From Variovorax fucosicus (lineage in GTDB: Bacteria > Pseudomonadota > Gammaproteobacteria > Burkholderiales > Burkholderiaceae_C), in NCBI RefSeq assembly GCF_030316825.1, contig NZ_JASZYU010000001.1:2294001-2358000 (forward strand): 64,000 nt of DNA, given 5' to 3'. The notes under the pieces were generated by a model. The model saw only the letters and a program-made list of their open reading frames with translations. It had not been told where the DNA came from and searched no databases. The position numbers were made by a program, and so were the translations under genes. This document shows positions 9,013 through 17,783 of the stretch, in pieces (position 1 is the stretch's first letter; each line of letters begins with the position of its first letter).

Positions 9013-10425
9013 TCAGTCCTGCGCGGCCCAGTCGACCAGCGCGTCGAACGCCGGGCGTGCCGCGCCGGCGTTGACATGGTTCGCGATGGCGACCACCACG
9101 TAGCGCCGGCCGCTGGCGCCGTCGACATAGCCTGCCACGCCGGCCGCATCGCGCAGCGTGCCGGTCTTCAGGTGGGCGGCGCCGCCTGAGCGCAGCGCGC
9201 GCTTCTTCAGCGTGCCGTCGACGCCTGTGGCCGGCAGCGACGACATCAGCTCCGGCATCACCGGCGAGCGCCAGGCGTGCAGCAGCATCTTGGCCAGGGC
9301 CGCAGACGTGATGCGCTCCTCGCGCGAGAGGCCCGAACCGTTGTCGAACACGGGCTGGCCTTCGCCGGTGCCGATGCGGTCGTTCCACCACTGGCGCAGC
9401 GTGGTGCGCGCGGCGTCGAGCGTGCCGCGATTCTTCTGCTGCAGTCCGAGCGTGAGAAACAGCTGCTGCGCCATCACGTTGTTGCTGTACTTGTTGATGT
9501 CGCGGATCACCTCGGCCAGCGGCGGCGAAACGCTTTCGAACACCGGCTTCAGCCCGGCCGGCACGCGGCCCTCGCGCACCTGGCCCTTGAGCTGGTTGCC
9601 CATGTCGCCCCACATGCCGCCGACCGCGCGCACCGCGTAGCTGCGCGGGTCGGCGTAGGCAACGGCCCAGACCTTCTCGCCGCAGGCCGCCGGATAGCTG
9701 CCGGCGAAGCGGATGCGCGCCGGATCGGTGAACTCGGCGCGCAAGCCGCCGCGGTAGTCGCTGCATTCACCGGCCGAGAGCGGCACCGTGGACTGCAGCG
9801 AAACGCCCGCGAGCGAGGGCTCGAAATTGATCTGCGCGGTCTGCGCCTGCGGGTTCGGCACGAAGGTCATGACCACCGACTTGAAGTTCAGCAGCAGCGC
9901 GTCGGGCGAGGCGTTGTAGGGCCGCAGCGGCTCGCCGTCGAAGGCTGCGGGGTCGGGCTCGACCGTGTTCTCGAAGGCGCTGCGGTCGATCACGATGTCG
10001 CCCGCCACGGTGTGGATCCCGAGCCCCTGCACGCGGCGCATCAGCAGCCAGAGCCGCTCGATCACCAGCTTGGGATCGCCTTGGCCCTTGATGTAGAGGT
10101 TGCCGTTCAGCACGCCGTTGGCGATGGGGCCGTCGATGTAGACCGGCGTGTTCCACACATAGGCCGGGCCGAGCAGGTCGAGCCCCGCATAGGTGGTGAC
10201 CAGTTTCATGATCGACGCCGGGTTGACCGGCACCTGCGGCCGCCAGGCCAGCCGCGGCGGCTTTTGCCCTTCGGCGTCGACCACCAGCATCGTCACCGCC
10301 TCGCGCGGCACTTTGGCACGCGCCAGCGCGGCGTCGACTTCGGGCGGCAGGCTTTGCTGGGCGGCGGCGCCGGCGCATGCCAGCGCGGCGAAGGAGAGGG
10401 CGGCAACGCGGGCGGAAAAACGCAT
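9013..10425 (-). CDS. dacB: D-alanyl-D-alanine carboxypeptidase/endopeptidase (PBP4)
   Basis: A 470-residue periplasmic class C penicillin-binding protein. The Sec signal peptide covers about residues 1-22 (ending AGAAAQ). The three active-site motifs are present: SIMK at residues 71-74 with nucleophile Ser71, the SNN motif in YSNNVMAQQ, and KTG in HLKTGTLRDAAG. The long insert between the first two motifs is typical of PBP4. It removes terminal D-Ala or cleaves peptide cross-links in peptidoglycan. It lies 21 bases downstream of nudK on the same strand and is probably co-transcribed. Confidence 0.95.
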   Translation of the reverse strand: MRFSARVAALSFAALACAGAAAQQSLPPEVDAALARAKVPREAVTMLVVDAEGQKPPRLAWRPQVPVNPASIMKLVTTYAGLDLLGPAYVWNTPVYIDGPIANGVLNGNLYIKGQGDPKLVIERLWLLMRRVQGLGIHTVAGDIVIDRSAFENTVEPDPAAFDGEPLRPYNASPDALLLNFKSVVMTFVPNPQAQTAQINFEPSLAGVSLQSTVPLSAGECSDYRGGLRAEFTDPARIRFAGSYPAACGEKVWAVAYADPRSYAVRAVGGMWGDMGNQLKGQVREGRVPAGLKPVFESVSPPLAEVIRDINKYSNNVMAQQLFLTLGLQQKNRGTLDAARTTLRQWWNDRIGTGEGQPVFDNGSGLSREERITSAALAKMLLHAWRSPVMPELMSSLPATGVDGTLKKRALRSGGAAHLKTGTLRDAAGVAGYVDGASGRRYVVVAIANHVNAGAARPAFDALVDWAAQD

Positions 10426-10446
10426 CCGCCGATTATCCCGGCCGGG

Positions 10447-11028
10447 CTACCGGAACAGGTGAAGCTGGGCGTGATACAGCAGCATCACGGTCTTGGCATC
10501 GGCGATGCGGCCGTCCGCCACCATCGCGAGCGCCTCGTCGATCGTCGGTTCGAGCACCTCGATGTCCTCGCCCTCGTCGGCCAGGCCGCCGCCATCGTGC
10601 AGGCGCATCGAAGCGTCGTAGGGAGCGATGAAGAAGTGCAGCTTCTCCGTCACCGAGCCCGGGCTCATGAAGCACTCGAAGACCTTCTGGACGCTGCCGA
10701 GCCGATAACCGAGCTCTTCCTCGACCTCGGCACGGATGCGCGCTTCGGGCGCCGCATCGTCGAGCAGCCCGGCCGCGGCCTCGATCAGCATCCCGGCGCC
10801 GCCGTTGACGAAGGCCGGGTAGCGGAACTGCCGCGTCAGCAGCACGGTGCGGCGCGCCAGGTCGTATGGCAGCAAGGTGGCGCCATTGCCGCGGTCGTAG
10901 GTTTCGCGCTCCATGCGCTGCCACCTGCCGTCGTTGCGGCGCCAGTCGAAGGCGGTCTTCTTCAGCACATACCAGCTGTCGGACAGGAGGGTGACTTCGT
11001 GCACCCGGACGCGTTCGTGCAAGTTCAT
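10447..11028 (-). CDS. nudK: NudK-type Nudix hydrolase (GDP-mannose/ADP-sugar pyrophosphatase)
   Basis: A 193-residue Nudix protein whose whole length resembles E. coli NudK, which hydrolyses GDP-mannose: ATLLPYD, FRYPAFVNG, FECFMSPGSVTEKLHFF and DEGEDIEVLE are all in place. The Nudix box is GLLDDAAPEARIRAEVEEEL. It keeps the metal-binding EVEEEL core, but the first Glu of the box is Ala and the Arg of the REUxEE core is also Ala. Activity may therefore be altered. The ATG at 11028 gives the family length; an ATG at 11049 would add seven residues. It diverges from the DeoR gene. Confidence 0.85.
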   Translation of the reverse strand: MNLHERVRVHEVTLLSDSWYVLKKTAFDWRRNDGRWQRMERETYDRGNGATLLPYDLARRTVLLTRQFRYPAFVNGGAGMLIEAAAGLLDDAAPEARIRAEVEEELGYRLGSVQKVFECFMSPGSVTEKLHFFIAPYDASMRLHDGGGLADEGEDIEVLEPTIDEALAMVADGRIADAKTVMLLYHAQLHLFR

Positions 11029-11042
11029 GAGTGAGGATCGTA

Positions 11043-11078
11043 CGTGCATATTCGTGCAATATCAAGATAAAACGTGCA
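11043..11078. promoter_or_regulatory. Three helically phased CGTGCA repeats, candidate DeoR-family operator
   Basis: CGTGCA occurs at 11043, 11053 and 11073, so the spacings are 10 and 20 bases and all copies face the same side of the helix. They lie between the divergent nudK and deoR-family starts in a locally AT-richer stretch. DeoR-family repressors often bind short direct repeats with about one helical turn spacing, so autoregulation by the downstream gene is a reasonable inference. Confidence 0.4.
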
Positions 11079-11108
11079 AACAGCGCATCGCACCGCTACC
11101 ATCGGGCC

Positions 11109-11876
11109 ATGCTGACCCGTCAACGCAAACAACACATCCTCACCACCTTGCAGCGCGACGGACAGGTGGTCGCCAAGACCCTCAGCGAAGCGCTCGGCCT
11201 CTCGGAAGACACGATCCGGCGCGATCTGCGCGAGCTGTCGGCCGAAGGGCTGCTGCAGCGCGTGCACGGCGGGGCGCTGCCGCTGGCACCGGCCGAGGCC
11301 GACTTCGCCGGTCGCCAGCAGCTGGCCACCGGCGACAAGCTCGCGATCGGCCGCGCGGCGGCGCGCATGGTGCGGCCGGGGCAGGTCGTTTTCATCGACG
11401 GCGGCACCACGGCCGTGCAGATGGCCCGGCACCTGCCGGCCGCGCTGCGCGCCACGGTGGTCACGCACAGCCCCTCGGTCGCGCTCGAACTCGTAGGCCA
11501 TGCCGGCGTCGAGGTGGTGCTGATAGGCGGCCGGCTGTTCAAGCATTCGGTGGTGGCCGTGGGCGCGGCGGCCATGGAGGCCATTGCGCGCATCCGCGCC
11601 GACACCTTCTTCATGGGCGTGACCGGCGTACAGGCCGAAGCCGGCCTGACCACGGCCGACCTCGAAGAGGCGCACATCAAGCGCGCCCTGATGGCCGCGG
11701 CTGCCGAAACCGTGGTGTTGGCGTCGTCCGAGAAGATCGGCGCGGCGTCGGCCTGCGTCATCCAGCCGCTCGGCGCGTCGGTCACGCTGCTGGTGGCGGC
11801 ATCGGCGCCGCCGAAGCCGCTGACAGCCTTGCGCAGGACCGGGGCTCATGTGGTGTGCGCCGACGATGTGGCCTGA
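11109..11876 (+). CDS. DeoR-family transcriptional regulator
   Basis: A 255-residue repressor-type protein. The N-terminal DeoR helix-turn-helix shows the diagnostic stretch LSEDTIRRDLRELSAEGLL followed by QRVHGGA. The C-terminal DeoR sensor domain has IDGGTTA, the phosphate-sugar binding loop, and VTGVQAEAGLTT. The family responds to phosphorylated sugars or related metabolites. The ATG at 11109 places the helix-turn-helix in the usual position; upstream in-frame sequence is AT-rich and non-coding in character. The EamA transporter gene starts 18 bases downstream and is a possible target. Direct repeats upstream may be its own operator. Confidence 0.92.
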   Translation: MLTRQRKQHILTTLQRDGQVVAKTLSEALGLSEDTIRRDLRELSAEGLLQRVHGGALPLAPAEADFAGRQQLATGDKLAIGRAAARMVRPGQVVFIDGGTTAVQMARHLPAALRATVVTHSPSVALELVGHAGVEVVLIGGRLFKHSVVAVGAAAMEAIARIRADTFFMGVTGVQAEAGLTTADLEEAHIKRALMAAAAETVVLASSEKIGAASACVIQPLGASVTLLVAASAPPKPLTALRRTGAHVVCADDVA

Positions 11877-11894
11877 GCGCTCGATAATCCCTCG

Positions 11895-12929
11895 ATGCCC
11901 GTTGCCCCCCGCTTCTCGCCGCGTGCCATCGGCATCGGCGCCGCCGTCGTCACGGTGCTGGTCTGGACGGCCTTCATCGTGATCGCGCGCGCTTCGGCCG
12001 GGCGCTCGCTGACGCCGCTCGACCTTGCCTTCGCACGCATGTCCGGCGCCAGCCTGGTGCTGGCGCCGTGGGGCGCCTGGCTGGTGATGCAGGCGCGGCG
12101 CGCCCAAGCCGGCGGGACGGGCGGGCCCCCTGTCGGATCGCTGTTCGGCCTGTCGCCGCTCGGCTTGCGCGTGACGGCGCTGGCCGGCGCAACCGGCGGC
12201 CTCGGCTATGCGCTGCTCGCGTACACCGGCTTCTTCTATGCCCCGGCCGCGCATGCGTCTGTGCTGATGCCCGGCAGCCTGCCGCTCTGGACCACGCTGC
12301 TCGCGGCCGTGGTGCTGCACGACCGCATCACGCCCAAGCGGGCGGCCGGGCTCGCGCTGATCGTCGCCGGCGACCTGGTGGTCGGCGGGCGCAGCCTGCT
12401 GCACGCCTTCGAGGGTGGCGAGATCTGGAAGGGCGACCTGCTGTTCATGAGCGCCGCCTTCTGCTGGGCCTGCTACAGCGTGGTGGTGCGGCGCCATGGG
12501 CTCGACGCAGTGCGTGCCACCATCGCGATCACGCTGTTCGCGTTCCTGAGCTTCGTGCCGGTCTATGCCGTGCTGGCGGCGGCCGGCTGGCTCACCAGCC
12601 ATATCGGCACCGCACCGTGGGGCGAGGTGGCGTTCCAGATGGCGTTCCAGGGTGTCGGCTCGGTGGTGATCTCGGGCATCACCTTCACCCGGATGATCCA
12701 GTACTTCGGCCCGGTGCGCTCCACCATGATCACCGCGCTGGTGCCGGGGCTGTCGGCCTTTGGCGCCGTGATCTTTCTGGGCGAGCCCCTGCACTGGAGC
12801 CTGCTGGCCGGGCTGCTGCTGGTGACGGCGGGCATCCTGTTCGGCGTGCAGCGCGTGCGCCCGGTCGCGCCTGAAAAGACGGTGCCTGCCGCCCGAGTGG
12901 CGGGCGTTGCAGGCGGATTCGATGCATAA
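11895..12929 (+). CDS. EamA/DMT-family transporter
   Basis: A 344-residue integral membrane protein with about ten hydrophobic segments in two EamA repeats; the second repeat begins near residue 185 (FMSAAFCWACYSVVVRRHG). Such carriers export amino acids, nucleobases or other metabolites; the substrate is not evident. The stop overlaps the start of tsaB by eight bases, and the DeoR regulator ends 18 bases before it, so a regulator-transporter-tsaB transcript is likely. Confidence 0.9.
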   Translation: MPVAPRFSPRAIGIGAAVVTVLVWTAFIVIARASAGRSLTPLDLAFARMSGASLVLAPWGAWLVMQARRAQAGGTGGPPVGSLFGLSPLGLRVTALAGATGGLGYALLAYTGFFYAPAAHASVLMPGSLPLWTTLLAAVVLHDRITPKRAAGLALIVAGDLVVGGRSLLHAFEGGEIWKGDLLFMSAAFCWACYSVVVRRHGLDAVRATIAITLFAFLSFVPVYAVLAAAGWLTSHIGTAPWGEVAFQMAFQGVGSVVISGITFTRMIQYFGPVRSTMITALVPGLSAFGAVIFLGEPLHWSLLAGLLLVTAGILFGVQRVRPVAPEKTVPAARVAGVAGGFDA

Positions 12930-13632
12930 GTTGCTGGCCTTCGACACCAGCACCGAGCACCTGTCGGTGGCGGTTCAGCACGGCGACGCGCTGTGGACGC
13001 ACAGCGGCGCGGGCGGTGCGCAGTCCTCCACCACGCTCATTCCGCTCGTGCTGCAACTGCTGGCCGATGCCGGCCTCACGCTGCAGCAGCTCGACGCCAT
13101 CGCATTCGGTCGCGGTCCGGGTTCCTTCACCGGGCTTCGCACGGCCTGCTCGGTGGCCCAGGGTCTCGGGTTCGGCGCGGGCGTGCCCCTGCTGCCGATC
13201 GATACGCTGCAGGCCGTGGCCGAAGAGGCGCGCGAGCGCTTCGGCGCGCGGCGCGTGCTGGCCTTGCTCGACGCGCGCATGGACCAGGTCTATGTGGCCG
13301 GCTATGACTTCGACGCCGATGCGCCGGCAGACAGCGCGCCGCGGCTGCTGGCACCCGAAGAGGTGGAGGTGCCCGCTGGCTGGGTGATGGCCGGCAATGC
13401 GTTCCAGGCCTACGGCGAGCGCTTGCCGTCCGGCCCGGCGCGCCACGCGGTGCTGCCCACGGCTGCTGCGCTGCTGCGCCTGGCACCCGGCCTGATCGCG
13501 GCCGGCCGCACCGTGACGCCGGCCGAAGCCTGGCCGCTCTATGTTCGCGATAAAGTGGCGCAGACCACCGAGGAACGCCTGCGCATTCGCCGCGAATCCG
13601 CTGCCCACGCCTCGGTGGCCCCCTCGACATGA
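12922..13632 (+). CDS. tsaB: tRNA t6A biosynthesis protein TsaB
   Basis: A 236-residue actin-like ATPase-fold protein with the TsaB signature GRGPGSFTGLRTACSVA and N-terminal LAFDTSTEHLSVAV. TsaB is the scaffold for TsaD in bacterial t6A37 synthesis and is inactive as an enzyme. The ATG at 12922 overlaps the EamA gene end. The stop overlaps the rimI start by four bases (ATGA). The tsaB-rimI pair is a widely conserved arrangement. Confidence 0.94.
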   Translation: MHKLLAFDTSTEHLSVAVQHGDALWTHSGAGGAQSSTTLIPLVLQLLADAGLTLQQLDAIAFGRGPGSFTGLRTACSVAQGLGFGAGVPLLPIDTLQAVAEEARERFGARRVLALLDARMDQVYVAGYDFDADAPADSAPRLLAPEEVEVPAGWVMAGNAFQAYGERLPSGPARHAVLPTAAALLRLAPGLIAAGRTVTPAEAWPLYVRDKVAQTTEERLRIRRESAAHASVAPST

Positions 13633-14150
13633 GCGCCGTTCTGCAACCGCTGGAAGCCCGCCTGGAGCCCCTCACCATCGAGCGGCTGGTGCCGGTGTGC
13701 GCAGTCGAGCAGACCGCCTACAGCCACCCTTGGACGCGCGCCAACTTCATCGATTCGCTGCACGCCGGCTACCACTGCCAGCTGCTGGTGGGCGGCCCGG
13801 CGGCGCGCGGCGGCGATGAAACCCTGATCGGCTATTTCGTCGCCATGAAGGGCGTCGATGAAGTGCACCTTCTCAACCTCACCGTGGCGCCCGCGTTCCA
13901 GCGTCAGGGCTGGGCGCCGCTGTTGCTTGAAGCGCTGTGTGGCTGGTCGCGCGCGCAGGGCGCGCAGTGGCTCTGGCTGGAAGTGCGGGCCAGCAATGCG
14001 CGCGCGCTCGAGGTCTACGAACGCCAGGGCTTTCGCCGCGTCGGCTTGCGCAAGGGCTATTACCCGGCGCACGACAGCCGGCGCGAGGACGCGATCGTCA
14101 TGAGCCTGCGCCTCAATGAATCGACGAGCGCCTGGGGTGCGCTGAAATGA
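13629..14150 (+). CDS. rimI: Ribosomal protein S18 alanine N-acetyltransferase
   Basis: A 173-residue GNAT-fold acetyltransferase. The acetyl-CoA binding motif A is VAPAFQRQGWAPLLLEAL, followed by LEVRASNARALEVYERQGF and KGYYP, the RimI-type C-terminus. RimI acetylates the N-terminal alanine of S18. It is coupled by four-base overlaps both to tsaB upstream and to the UDG-like gene downstream, so the three form one operon. Confidence 0.93.
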   Translation: MSAVLQPLEARLEPLTIERLVPVCAVEQTAYSHPWTRANFIDSLHAGYHCQLLVGGPAARGGDETLIGYFVAMKGVDEVHLLNLTVAPAFQRQGWAPLLLEALCGWSRAQGAQWLWLEVRASNARALEVYERQGFRRVGLRKGYYPAHDSRREDAIVMSLRLNESTSAWGALK

Positions 14151-14905
14151 GCACCCTGGCGCTCGACGCGCGGCAACGCGCGATGCTCGATGAGATGGGC
14201 GTCAAGGTTTGGTGGCCGGCCGAGCCGGTGGCGCCGGTTGCCGTCGAAAAGACGGCTGTTGCCGCAGAGCCGGCGGCTGCCCCAGCCCGATCTGATGTGC
14301 AGGCCGAAGCCCCGGTGCGGCCCGAAACCACCGTGCGGCCGACCGTGGCGCGTCCGGCGGTGGTCGCAGCAGCACCCGTGGTGCGCCCGGCGCCCGCCGC
14401 CGGCGATGCCGTCGTGCTGGTAGAGCCGCCGCAGCGCCTCTACGGTGGCAGCGCGGCGCAGGGCGGCTGGCTGATCGTGGCCGACATGCCGCCCGAATCC
14501 GACGGCCGCCATGGCGAGCCGTTCGCGGGCGACGCCGGCCGGCTGCTCGACAACATGCTGCGCGCGCTGCAACTGCACAGCGGCGCCGTGCCGGTGCACC
14601 TGATGCGCACGCACCGTGGCGCGGTCGCATCGAACACCGGCCTGCGCCCGTTCGACGAGAGCTTCGCGGCACACAGCGCCGCCGTGGCGCCGCGACTGGT
14701 GCTCGCGCTGGGTCCGCTCGCGGCGCAAAGCCTGCTGCAGCGGGCCGAGCCGCTCGGCAAGCTGCGCGGCCGGGCCACCGAAATCGCGGCGCTGCCCGGG
14801 GTGCAGGTGGTGGCCACCTACCACCCGGCTTATCTGCTGCGCAACCCTGCCGACAAGGCGCGGGCCTGGGCCGACCTCTGTCTGGCCGCCGCGCAGCTCG
14901 GCTGA
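14147..14905 (+). CDS. Degenerate uracil-DNA glycosylase superfamily protein
   Basis: A 252-residue protein. Residues ~25-90 are a low-complexity Ala/Pro/Val linker. The remainder resembles the family 4 UDG fold: [18 protein letters not shown] corresponds to the PFVGxAG block and [12 protein letters not shown] to the HPSxLLR block. However, the usual catalytic GEAPGxxE region is replaced by ADMPPESD, and only one cysteine is present (near the C-terminus), so the four-cysteine iron-sulfur cluster of family 4 cannot form. It therefore looks like a structural relative that may not excise uracil. It sits in the tsaB-rimI operon. Confidence 0.8.
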   Translation: MSTLALDARQRAMLDEMGVKVWWPAEPVAPVAVEKTAVAAEPAAAPARSDVQAEAPVRPETTVRPTVARPAVVAAAPVVRPAPAAGDAVVLVEPPQRLYGGSAAQGGWLIVADMPPESDGRHGEPFAGDAGRLLDNMLRALQLHSGAVPVHLMRTHRGAVASNTGLRPFDESFAAHSAAVAPRLVLALGPLAAQSLLQRAEPLGKLRGRATEIAALPGVQVVATYHPAYLLRNPADKARAWADLCLAAAQLG

Positions 14906-14936
14906 CACCGCGGGCCGGAACCTAAAATCCGGCCCC

Positions 14937-15761
14937 ATGACCTTCCTCTTCAAGCTGCGCGCCGCCGAGCAGCAGAACGCTTCCATGCTCTGCGTCGGCC
15001 TCGATCCGGAACCGAGCCGTTTCCCGGCCGGGCTCAAGGGCGACGCCAGCCGCATCTACGACTTCTGTGCGCGCATCGTCGATGCCACGGCCGACCTCGC
15101 CATCGCCTTCAAGCCGCAGATTGCCTACTTCGCTGCGCACCGCGCCGAGGGCCAGCTCGAACAGCTCATGGAGCACCTGCGCCGCAACGCGCCGCACGTG
15201 CCGGTGATCCTGGACGCCAAGCGCGGCGACATCGGCTCGACCGCCGAGCAGTACGCGATCGAGGCCTTCGAGCGCTACGGTGCCGATGCGGTCACGCTGT
15301 CGCCGTTCATGGGCTTCGATTCGGTGGAACCCTACCTGCGGCATGCCGGCAAGGGCGCTTTCCTGTTGTGCCGAACCAGTAATCCGGGCGGCGCCGATCT
15401 GCAGGGGCAGCGCTTGGCAGGGCTGGAAGGAGAACCTTTTTTGTATGAGCACGTTGCGCGGCTGGCGCAGGGCCCGTGGAACCTGAACGGCCAACTTGGG
15501 CTGGTGGTCGGCGCCACCTACCCGGCCGAGATCGAACGGGTGCGGGCGCTCGCACCCAACGTGCCGCTGCTGATCCCGGGCGTCGGCGCGCAGGGCGGCG
15601 ACGCGGTCGCCACGGTGCGCGCCGGGTGGCGCAGCGATGCGCCGATCGTCGTCAATTCATCGCGCGCGATCTGCTACGCCTCGTCGGGTGACGACTTCGC
15701 CGAAGCCGCCCGGCGGGTGGCCCTCGGCACGCGCGACATGCTTCAGGCCGCACGTTCCTGA
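14937..15761 (+). CDS. pyrF: Orotidine 5'-phosphate decarboxylase
   Basis: A 274-residue type 2 PyrF that makes UMP from OMP. The catalytic [11 protein letters not shown] motif begins at residue 93 with Lys95, and [12 protein letters not shown] is the N-terminal substrate loop. The [10 protein letters not shown] segment near the C-terminus binds phosphate. The ATG at 14937 follows 31 bases after the UDG-like gene. It is the only pyrimidine gene here. Confidence 0.96.
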   Translation: MTFLFKLRAAEQQNASMLCVGLDPEPSRFPAGLKGDASRIYDFCARIVDATADLAIAFKPQIAYFAAHRAEGQLEQLMEHLRRNAPHVPVILDAKRGDIGSTAEQYAIEAFERYGADAVTLSPFMGFDSVEPYLRHAGKGAFLLCRTSNPGGADLQGQRLAGLEGEPFLYEHVARLAQGPWNLNGQLGLVVGATYPAEIERVRALAPNVPLLIPGVGAQGGDAVATVRAGWRSDAPIVVNSSRAICYASSGDDFAEAARRVALGTRDMLQAARS

Positions 15762-15800
15762 GCGACATTTCCTGTCAAACACAAGCCCGAGTTGTATCAA

Positions 15801-15819
15801 TGTGACGTAAAAAGTCACA
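15801..15819. promoter_or_regulatory. Inverted repeat in AT-rich region upstream of the DUF1800 gene
   Basis: TGTGAC, seven bases, then GTCACA: a perfect six-base inverted repeat in an unusually AT-rich stretch (about 15790-15835) for this genome. It lies about 120 bases before the DUF1800 start. The half-sites resemble CRP/FNR-family half-sites, but the spacing (TGTGA-N9-TCACA) is longer than the canonical six. It is probably part of the promoter/operator of the DUF1800-DUF1501 operon. Confidence 0.4.
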
Positions 15820-15936
15820 GTTAATTACACTAGTTGTCTCGAGGGCGTTCTTTTCAGGCCTTAGCGTCTGGCCCCAGCCGGGCATGGCATTTGCCTTGTG
15901 GTTGTGGGCGCCGGAGCGCCGAGGAGCGAGAACCCG

Positions 15937-17775
15937 ATGGTTGAAGAACAAGAAAGCGCTGCTGTGCCAGCGTTGGGGGCAGTGCGCGCGCTGCCTGAAG
16001 CCGATGCCACGTCGGCGGGCCGGAATCCCCCTCTTACGCTGGCCGCCGCGCTGGCTGCGTCGACCGCGCTGGCTGCCTGCGGCGGCGGGGGTGGCGGAGG
16101 AGGCGGTGGCGGGGGCGCGTTTTTCGGCCTCGGTGCAACAACGACCGGCGCCACCAGTGCCGGGTCGCTGACCCCTCTCGGCACCACGCCGACCGCGCAG
16201 GGCTACCTCTACACCACGGCCAAGACCGACGACGAGGCCGCGCGCTTCCTGCTGCAGGCGCAGTTCTCGGCCAACGAGGCCGACATCGCCGCCGTGCGCA
16301 CCAAGGGCTACCTACCGTGGCTCGGCGAGCAGGTCGACCTGGCGAAGACCCAGACCGGCTGGGAATGGCTCAGCAGCAAGCCCTACAACACCGTCTACAC
16401 CGACGACATGATCTGGAACCAGCTCATGACGGCGCCGGACGGATTTCGCAAGCGCATGGCGCTGGCCTTCACCGAGATCTTCGTGGTCTCGGCCAACGAC
16501 ATCGGCTCCAGCTGGCCCGACCACATGATGGCCCAGTACTGGGACATGCTGGTGGCCGGCGTCACCGGCAACTTCCGCAAGCTGCTGGAAGACGTGACGC
16601 TGAACCCCGCGATGGGCTACTACCTCAACACGCGCGGCAACCAGAAGGAAAACGCGCAGGGCCGCCAGCCCGACGAGAACTACGCGCGTGAAGTGATGCA
16701 GCTCATGACGCTGGGCCTCTACCAGCTCAATGACGACGGCACTGTCAAAAAGGCGGCCGACGGCACACCGCTCGACAGCTACACCCAGGACGACGTCACC
16801 AACCTGGCCCGCGTGTTCACCGGCTACGACGTCGACATCAAGACCGCCGAGCGCACCGCCTTTCCCGTGCCGGGCCAGACATACACGATCGAAAGCAACC
16901 AGTGGACGCAGCGGCCGATGGTGCTGACCGCCTCGCGCCACTCCCTGCTGGAAGCCAAGTTTCTCGGCGCCACCGTGGCGGCCAACACCGAGGGCACGGC
17001 GGCACTCAAGACCGCGCTCGACACGCTGTTCAATCACCCCAACGTCGGGCCGTTCATCGGCAAGCAACTGATCCAGCGGCTCGTGACCAGCAACCCGAGC
17101 GCGGGCTATGTGTCGCGCGTCTCGGCGATTTTTTCCGACAACGGCGCCGGTGTGCGCGGCGACATGAAAAGCGTGCTCGCCGCCGTGCTGCTCGACAACG
17201 AGGCGCGCAGCCCGGACGGACTCGCCAGCCCCGACTTCGGCCGCTTGCGCGAGCCAATGCTGCGCCTGGTGCAATGGGGCCGCACTTTCGGCATCGCATC
17301 GACCAAGGACACCTGGAAGATCGGCAACACCTCGGATGCCGCGAGCCGGCTCGGCCAGAGTCCGCTGCGCTCGCCCTCGGTGTTCAACTTCTTCCGGCCC
17401 GGCTATGTGCCGCCATCGACCGTGCTGGCGAGCGAAGGCAAATCGGCGCCCGAGTTCCAGCTGGTCAACGAGACCAGCGTGGGCGGCTACCTCAATCACC
17501 TGCAGAGCGTGCTGGTCAACGGCTACGACAGCAAGGACGTGGTTGCCAGCTACGCGATCGAGAAGACGCTGGTCACCGATGCGGGCGCGCTGGTGCGCCG
17601 GCTCGCCCTGATGATGAGCGCCAACCAGCTGTCGGCCGCGACGCAAAAGACGATCACCGACGCGCTCGCCGCGCCGGCTGTCACCGCCGCCAGCACCGAC
17701 GCCGTCAAACTCAACCGCATCTATGCGGCGGTGCTGATGGTGATGGCTTCCCCCGAATACCTGATCCAGAAATAG
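15937..17775 (+). CDS. DUF1800-domain lipoprotein
   Basis: A 612-residue protein of the DUF1800 family. A lipoprotein-like signal appears unusually late, with TALAAC near residue 47 followed by a run of about twelve glycines. DUF1800 hallmarks are DGFRKRMALAFTEIFVVS, the GYYLNTRGNQKEN segment, NYAREVMQLMTLGLYQLND and the C-terminal RSPSVFNFFRPGY. The family is almost always encoded next to a DUF1501 gene; its biochemical role is unknown. The ATG at 15937 was chosen because GAGGAG lies about ten bases upstream; a GTG at 15898 is an alternative. The DUF1501 gene starts eight bases downstream. Confidence 0.85.
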   Translation: MVEEQESAAVPALGAVRALPEADATSAGRNPPLTLAAALAASTALAACGGGGGGGGGGGGAFFGLGATTTGATSAGSLTPLGTTPTAQGYLYTTAKTDDEAARFLLQAQFSANEADIAAVRTKGYLPWLGEQVDLAKTQTGWEWLSSKPYNTVYTDDMIWNQLMTAPDGFRKRMALAFTEIFVVSANDIGSSWPDHMMAQYWDMLVAGVTGNFRKLLEDVTLNPAMGYYLNTRGNQKENAQGRQPDENYAREVMQLMTLGLYQLNDDGTVKKAADGTPLDSYTQDDVTNLARVFTGYDVDIKTAERTAFPVPGQTYTIESNQWTQRPMVLTASRHSLLEAKFLGATVAANTEGTAALKTALDTLFNHPNVGPFIGKQLIQRLVTSNPSAGYVSRVSAIFSDNGAGVRGDMKSVLAAVLLDNEARSPDGLASPDFGRLREPMLRLVQWGRTFGIASTKDTWKIGNTSDAASRLGQSPLRSPSVFNFFRPGYVPPSTVLASEGKSAPEFQLVNETSVGGYLNHLQSVLVNGYDSKDVVASYAIEKTLVTDAGALVRRLALMMSANQLSAATQKTITDALAAPAVTAASTDAVKLNRIYAAVLMVMASPEYLIQK

Positions 17776-17783
17776 GGCGCCCC

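Noticed and set aside
15801..15819. Canonical CRP site
   Set aside because: TGTGA and TCACA are separated by nine bases instead of six, so it was kept only as an unassigned inverted repeat.
16075..16120. Frameshift or sequencing error at the poly-glycine stretch of the DUF1800 gene
   Set aside because: The frame continues without interruption through the GGC/GGG/GGT run and the downstream family motifs are in the same frame; poly-Gly after a lipobox is also seen in the hydrolase lipoprotein at 7538-8896.
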